From Candidatus Iainarchaeum sp. (GTDB lineage Archaea; Iainarchaeota; Iainarchaeia; JAADDC01), in the NCBI GenBank assembly GCA_013154145.1, contig JAADDC010000046.1, positions 1 to 5,336 on the forward strand: 5,336 nt of DNA, given 5' to 3'. A program made the position numbers and the translations under genes. This document shows, piece after piece, positions 4,145-5,336 of this stretch. Below the pieces are notes generated by a model, which did not search any database, was not told where the DNA came from, and saw nothing but the letters and a program-made list of their open reading frames with translations. How positions within the stretch are numbered: the first letter of the stretch is position 1; each line of letters starts with the position of its first letter.

Positions 4145-5336
4145 ATCCCGAGCCTCCTCGTGACAGTAACGACTGCAGCTCCCGCCACTATCGCGCACGC
4201 AGCTATGACGAGCGGGCTGACCTGCAGCCACCCCCAGTACCACAGCATCGCCGCCATTGCCACGGCAAGAACGCAGCCGACGTCAGTGCGGTACTCCCCG
4301 AAGAGAAGGAGCGTGACGATGACTATGCCCACAGCCACCAGGTTGTAGATCCAGCTCCTTTTCTTGCCGAAGATCGGGAACAGGATCGAGCTGTTCTCCT
4401 TCCCGAAGTACCTGCTCACAGTCACGTTCCCGGAAGTGGTGTTGGCCGTTACCGTGACGACAGCAGGAGTTCTGTTGAGCGGAACGACGAACGCTCCGGA
4501 CTCCGCAGTTGATGATGAGTGGTAGATGACAGTCTTAGCAGAGGTCACCTCGACGTCAACCCTCCTCGCGTTGGAGTACTCCACGACAACGCTGCTCCCC
4601 TGCCTGTGTATCGAGTACGTGAACCCGTTCTTGAAGGAGGGCAGGTTGAGCCCGCCTATCGTGAGGGTCACGGTCCTGTTGCTGGCTGTGAAGAACCCGG
4701 CGTCTCTCATCTCCCTGCCGTCCGGGGTTGAGACGTAGACGTCGTAGCTCCGACCGTCGAGAAGGTAGAGGACGTTGCTCTGCTCGAGCCTCTCGACGTC
4801 TATCACCCTCCCGCCCCTTCTGACTATCAGGTCTCCTCCCAGGAAGCGGCCGGTGTTGTCCTGGACCCTCAGAACGACCCTGGCAACCCTTCCGGTGGGG
4901 TAGTAGATTGTCACGTTCAGGGGGCCCACGGCCCTCACAGCAACCTGCCTCAGGGGAGTTCTGAAGTATATCTCCGGCCTCGGGGACTGGGAGACTGTGA
5001 TGAACCTGACCTCTCCGTGGCCCGTTACTGTGCAGCTGGCAAGCTCCCTCATGCTGCTGTCCAGCACCCTCACGGTAACGGGAGCGCTGAGCTCCTGCAG
5101 CGTGGACTCGTCCAGCACGGTAATGCTGGCTGTGAACAGGCAGATGCGGTAGCTGCTGCGGGATGGGTAGATCGTTGTGCTGACCCCGTTCAGGCTCAGC
5201 CTGCAGGGAACTGTGGCGTTCGCGTAAACTGTGAGGGCACCGGTGGAGTCCGTCTCCACGAGCTTTGACCTGTTGCCTATCTCCACCCTCACGGCTGTGT
5301 TCGCAGCCGGCACGCCGTTGACGTAGAAGTGGAGTG
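4141..5336 (-). CDS. Large surface protein: beta-sandwich repeats, three C-terminal membrane segments (5'-partial)
   Basis: The frame is open to the right edge: seven complete codons (LHFYVNG) precede the GTG at 5313, so the true start lies outside the window. The 397 visible residues begin inside a probable Ig-like or carboxypeptidase-regulatory-like domain (FYVNGVPAANTAVRVEI, then ETDSTGAL). Further beta-rich modules follow, around 68-115, 138-228 (GRVARVVLRVQD, LLDGRSYDVYVSTPDGRE) and 235-310. Eight N-x-S/T sequons are visible (N21, N39, N140, N219, N287, N298, N303, N314), fitting an exposed glycoprotein. After KKRS (324-327) come three hydrophobic segments, about 328-346, 352-371 and 373-391, and a short RRLGI end. 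The layout suggests a membrane-anchored ectodomain: a viral spike or adsorption protein, an adhesin or a host-encoded surface protein. No family named. Confidence 0.8.
   Translation of the reverse strand, partial: LHFYVNGVPAANTAVRVEIGNRSKLVETDSTGALTVYANATVPCRLSLNGVSTTIYPSRSSYRICLFTASITVLDESTLQELSAPVTVRVLDSSMRELASCTVTGHGEVRFITVSQSPRPEIYFRTPLRQVAVRAVGPLNVTIYYPTGRVARVVLRVQDNTGRFLGGDLIVRRGGRVIDVERLEQSNVLYLLDGRSYDVYVSTPDGREMRDAGFFTASNRTVTLTIGGLNLPSFKNGFTYSIHRQGSSVVVEYSNARRVDVEVTSAKTVIYHSSSTAESGAFVVPLNRTPAVVTVTANTTSGNVTVSRYFGKENSSILFPIFGKKRSWIYNLVAVGIVIVTLLLFGEYRTDVGCVLAVAMAAMLWYWGWLQVSPLVIAACAIVAGAAVVTVTRRLGI

Noticed and set aside
4145..4243. N-terminal extension of the 120-residue membrane protein
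   Set aside because: The extra 33 residues are Cys/Arg/His-rich shadow of the surface protein's membrane region; ATG 4144 has a good ribosome binding site and an ATGA overlap.
5311..5313. GTG as the start of the large surface protein
   Set aside because: The frame stays open and protein-like to the window edge (LHFYVNG precedes it) and the GTG falls inside a beta-sandwich motif with no ribosome binding site.

Overview
The window looks like part of a thermophilic archaeal mobile element, either an integrated virus (provirus) or an integrative plasmid. The archaeal signs are an Orc1/Cdc6-type initiator, a tyrosine recombinase carrying a C-terminal zinc ribbon, GGAGGTGAT-like ribosome binding sites, frequent GTG/TTG starts, heavy use of AGG/AGA for arginine, and a TATA box about 25 bp from the first gene. 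The host is probably a (hyper)thermophilic member of the Thermoproteota or a relative. The sequence does not let me name it.

Layout. Positions 1-244 are non-coding and unusually structured: a tandem 11-bp repeat (41-62), then a set of nearly concentric inverted repeats (72-214) around an AT-rich centre, with a 12-bp direct repeat inside it, and a TATA box next to the first gene. Rightward genes: a tyrosine integrase (254-1438) overlaps an Orc1/Cdc6 AAA+ initiator (1438-2523) at a TGATG junction, so integration and replication initiation form one translationally coupled unit. The initiator's stop directly abuts the stop of an opposing gene.

Leftward genes, in transcription order from the right edge: a large surface protein with beta-sandwich-like repeats, many N-glycosylation sequons and three C-terminal membrane segments (4141-5336, cut by the window edge); two small three-pass membrane proteins (3782-4144 and 3439-3780); a small protein (3162-3437) whose reading frame runs deep into the next gene; a highly basic coiled-coil protein with an Arg/Gly/Ser protamine-like tail (2825-3280); and a 94-residue basic protein (2524-2808). 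Adjacent genes are separated by 1 to 16 bp or overlap, each has a good Shine-Dalgarno or coupling signal, and no promoter is visible between them. This is one operon whose promoter lies beyond the right edge.

Interpretation. The right-hand operon resembles a virion or envelope cassette (spike-like ectodomain, small membrane proteins, basic nucleic-acid-binding protein). The left-hand pair handles integration and replication, possibly from an origin in 1-244. This arrangement resembles membrane-coated archaeal viruses (spindle-shaped or pleomorphic types) in general plan only. I recognise no specific family member for any of the leftward genes, so the element may be undescribed.
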